Positions 6,683-7,636 of a DNA stretch of 7,636 nucleotides are shown piece after piece (within the stretch, counting starts at the first letter, position 1; each line of letters begins with the position of its first letter). Position numbers and translations under genes: made by a program. Under the pieces are notes generated by a model. The model saw nothing but the letters and a program-made list of their open reading frames with translations. It did not search any database and was not told the DNA's origin. Where the stretch lies: NCBI GenBank assembly GCA_026647385.1, contig JAPKGY010000124.1, forward strand, positions 1-7,636. Reading direction: 5' to 3'. Source of the stretch: Phycisphaerae bacterium. Lineage in GTDB: Bacteria; Planctomycetota; Phycisphaerae; UBA1845; PWPN01.

Positions 6683-6720
6683 CTCGCCACCGCGAGTCGC
6701 CAGGGCGACCCATGCCACCC
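6683..6720. repeat. Second, partial copy of the modular 13-bp-unit repeat
   Basis: Two 13-bp units, CTCGCCACCGCGA (6683-6695) and GTCGCCAGGGCGA (6696-6708), are followed by CCCATGCCACCC (6709-6720). This is the same order and right-end sequence as the complete element at 4870-4931. The left GGGTGGCATGG arm is missing, so only short hairpins (CTCGC/GCGAG and GTCGCC/GGCGAC) can form. It is intergenic, like the first copy, and on the other side of the DUF2961 gene. Confidence 0.8.
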
Positions 6721-6827
6721 ACGGCGCAAGACCAGCCACCCAACCTTCAAACGGGCACGGACCCGCCGGTTTCCCCGCGCAGGGCACCTCATTCCCCCGA
6801 TCCCCCGCGGCCGGTATAGTGGTGGCT

Positions 6828-6833
6828 TATAAT
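6828..6833 (+). promoter_or_regulatory. Possible -10 box for queC
   Basis: A perfect TATAAT lies 26 bp before the queC ATG, within an AT-rich patch in GC-rich DNA. A start near 6840 would give a leader of only about 20 nt, which leaves no room for a preQ1 riboswitch. No clear -35 is seen, and no strong Shine-Dalgarno sits before the ATG at 6860. Confidence 0.4.
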
Positions 6834-6859
6834 AACGAAAGGCCGATGCGGTTTCACAC

Positions 6860-7519
6860 ATGAAGCTCGTTCTGGTTTACAGCGGCGGACTGGATTCGAC
6901 GGTCCTGCTCCATCACCTGCTGGCTGAGGGGCACGAGATTCACTGTCTCGGGATCGACTACGGCCAGCGCCATCGGCGCGAGCTGGTGTCGGGACAGGCC
7001 ATCTGCGAGCGGCTGGGCGTCGAATACCGCGTCGTGGATCTCACCGCGATTCGCCCTCTGCTGAAAGGCAGTTCCCTGACGGACTCGGTTTCCCTGCCCG
7101 AAGGCGCCTACAACATCGAGAACATGAAGTCGACCGTGGTGCCGAACCGGAACATGATCCTGCTGTCGCTGGCGATCGCCTGGGCGGCGAGTTTACGTGC
7201 CGACGCCGTGGCGTATGCCGCCCATGCGGGCGATCACCCGCTCTACCCGGACTGCCGGCCCGAGTTCGCCCAAGCCATGGACCGGGCAGCCGCCCTGTGC
7301 GACTGGAATCCCGTGCGCCTGTTGAGGCCCTTTATCGACATGGGTAAACGCGATATCGTAAGACGAGGGGCGGAACTGGGCGTCCCGTTCGAGCTGACCT
7401 GGTCCTGCTATCAGGGCGGGCAGCGCCATTGCGGCCGATGCGGAACGTGCAGGGAACGACGCGACGCGTTTGCCCGCGCCGGCATATCCGACCCGACAGA
7501 ATACCAGTCGCCCGACTGA
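6860..7519 (+). CDS. queC: 7-cyano-7-deazaguanine (preQ0) synthase QueC
   Basis: 219 residues, the usual QueC length. The cytoplasmic enzyme converts 7-carboxy-7-deazaguanine to preQ0 using ATP and ammonia, in the pathway to queuosine (and to deazapurine DNA modifications in some genomes). The ATP pyrophosphatase PP-loop SGGLDST is at residues 8-14, followed by GIDYGQRHRREL (31-42). VVPNRNMILLSLAIAWA (93-109) and AAHAGDHPLYPDCRPEF (120-136) are QueC-specific blocks. RPFIDMGKRDIV precedes the C-terminal zinc site, Cys183, Cys191, Cys194 and Cys197, in SCYQGGQRHCGRCGTCRERR. All key residues are intact. The ATG at 6860 is chosen because the protein aligns from its first residues; the ribosome site is weak. 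queD, queE and queF are not in the window, so whether the genes are clustered cannot be judged. No DNA-modification (dpd) genes are seen nearby. Confidence 0.97.
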   Translation: MKLVLVYSGGLDSTVLLHHLLAEGHEIHCLGIDYGQRHRRELVSGQAICERLGVEYRVVDLTAIRPLLKGSSLTDSVSLPEGAYNIENMKSTVVPNRNMILLSLAIAWAASLRADAVAYAAHAGDHPLYPDCRPEFAQAMDRAAALCDWNPVRLLRPFIDMGKRDIVRRGAELGVPFELTWSCYQGGQRHCGRCGTCRERRDAFARAGISDPTEYQSPD

Positions 7520-7546
7520 CGCGAGGACGATCCGGAAAATTTGCCG

Positions 7547-7636
7547 GTGATCCAGATCGAGATCGGCTGGAGCCACTACCTGTTGCAGGAGTACCCCGAC
7601 GCGATCCGCTACTTCGCGAAGGCGCTGCAAAGCCCC
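7547..7636 (+). CDS. Probable 5' end of a TPR-repeat protein, cut by the window edge
   Basis: The frame open from the queC stop to the right edge encodes IGWSHYLLQEYPDAIRYF followed by AKALQSP. This matches the tetratricopeptide repeat pattern without gaps: Gly at position 8, Tyr at 11, Ala-Ile near 20, Phe at 24, Lys-Ala-Leu, then Pro. G/C-ending codons dominate, as in the neighbours. No ATG is available; GTG 7547 or TTG 7541 are the candidate starts, with only GAGGA (7523-7527) or GGAAA (7534-7538) as weak ribosome sites. It would follow queC by under 30 bp, in the same frame. One TPR unit is too little to name a function, and the start is uncertain. Confidence 0.45.
   Translation, partial: MIQIEIGWSHYLLQEYPDAIRYFAKALQSP

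Larger units (their letters stand above)
6522..6859. other. 338-bp divergent intergenic region with repeat-derived sequence
   Basis: It separates the DUF2961 gene from queC and must carry both upstream regions. Contents seen: the DUF2961 ribosome site at its left end; a 12-bp palindrome at 6617-6628; a GC-rich stretch with GAGCTTGCCCGC at 6637-6648; a degenerate copy of the modular repeat at 6683-6720; and a TATAAT at 6828-6833 before queC. No convincing coding frame, tRNA or riboswitch was recognised. Confidence 0.75.

Noticed and set aside
6780..6859. preQ1 riboswitch before queC
   Set aside because: preQ1 control of queC is known elsewhere, but no matching fold was seen, and the likely -10 box leaves a leader of only about 20 nt.

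Overview
The window is GC-rich, densely coding bacterial chromosome. It holds five complete genes, one gene cut by the left edge and one probable gene start at the right edge. Bacterial-type NADP isocitrate dehydrogenase, nucleotide-sugar enzymes, secreted glycan-acting proteins (GH16, DUF2961/GH172) and a free-standing QueC together suggest a saccharolytic bacterium. Planctomycetota is my best guess from this gene mix, but no marker gene here proves it. No phage, insertion sequence, CRISPR array, rRNA or tRNA was seen.

Layout. Minus strand, reading right to left from 3297 to 1: a DegT/DnrJ/EryC1/StrS sugar aminotransferase, then isocitrate dehydrogenase (icd), then a secreted GH16 glycosidase whose C-terminus lies beyond base 1. 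A 171-bp divergent gap separates these from a plus-strand UDP-N-acetylglucosamine 6-dehydrogenase-like gene (3469-4791, probable TTG start). It converges on a minus-strand secreted DUF2961 protein (4989-6521). The convergent gap holds a 24-bp perfect-stem inverted repeat built on a 13-bp tandem unit. A 338-bp divergent gap, containing a second, degenerate copy of that repeat, leads to plus-strand queC (6860-7519). An open frame encoding one tetratricopeptide-like repeat follows to the right edge.

How the genes fit together. The head-to-head aminotransferase and dehydrogenase could both supply modified nucleotide sugars (amino sugars and uronates) for surface polysaccharide. The GH16 and DUF2961 proteins look exported and glycan-cleaving. 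icd (TCA cycle) and queC (queuosine/7-deazaguanine pathway) are housekeeping genes with no obvious link to the sugar genes, so this is probably a mixed chromosomal neighbourhood rather than one dedicated locus.

I did not find a convincing new multi-gene system. The most unusual signal is the modular repeat family flanking the DUF2961 gene. Next is a 20-bp-period direct repeat between the aminotransferase and icd.
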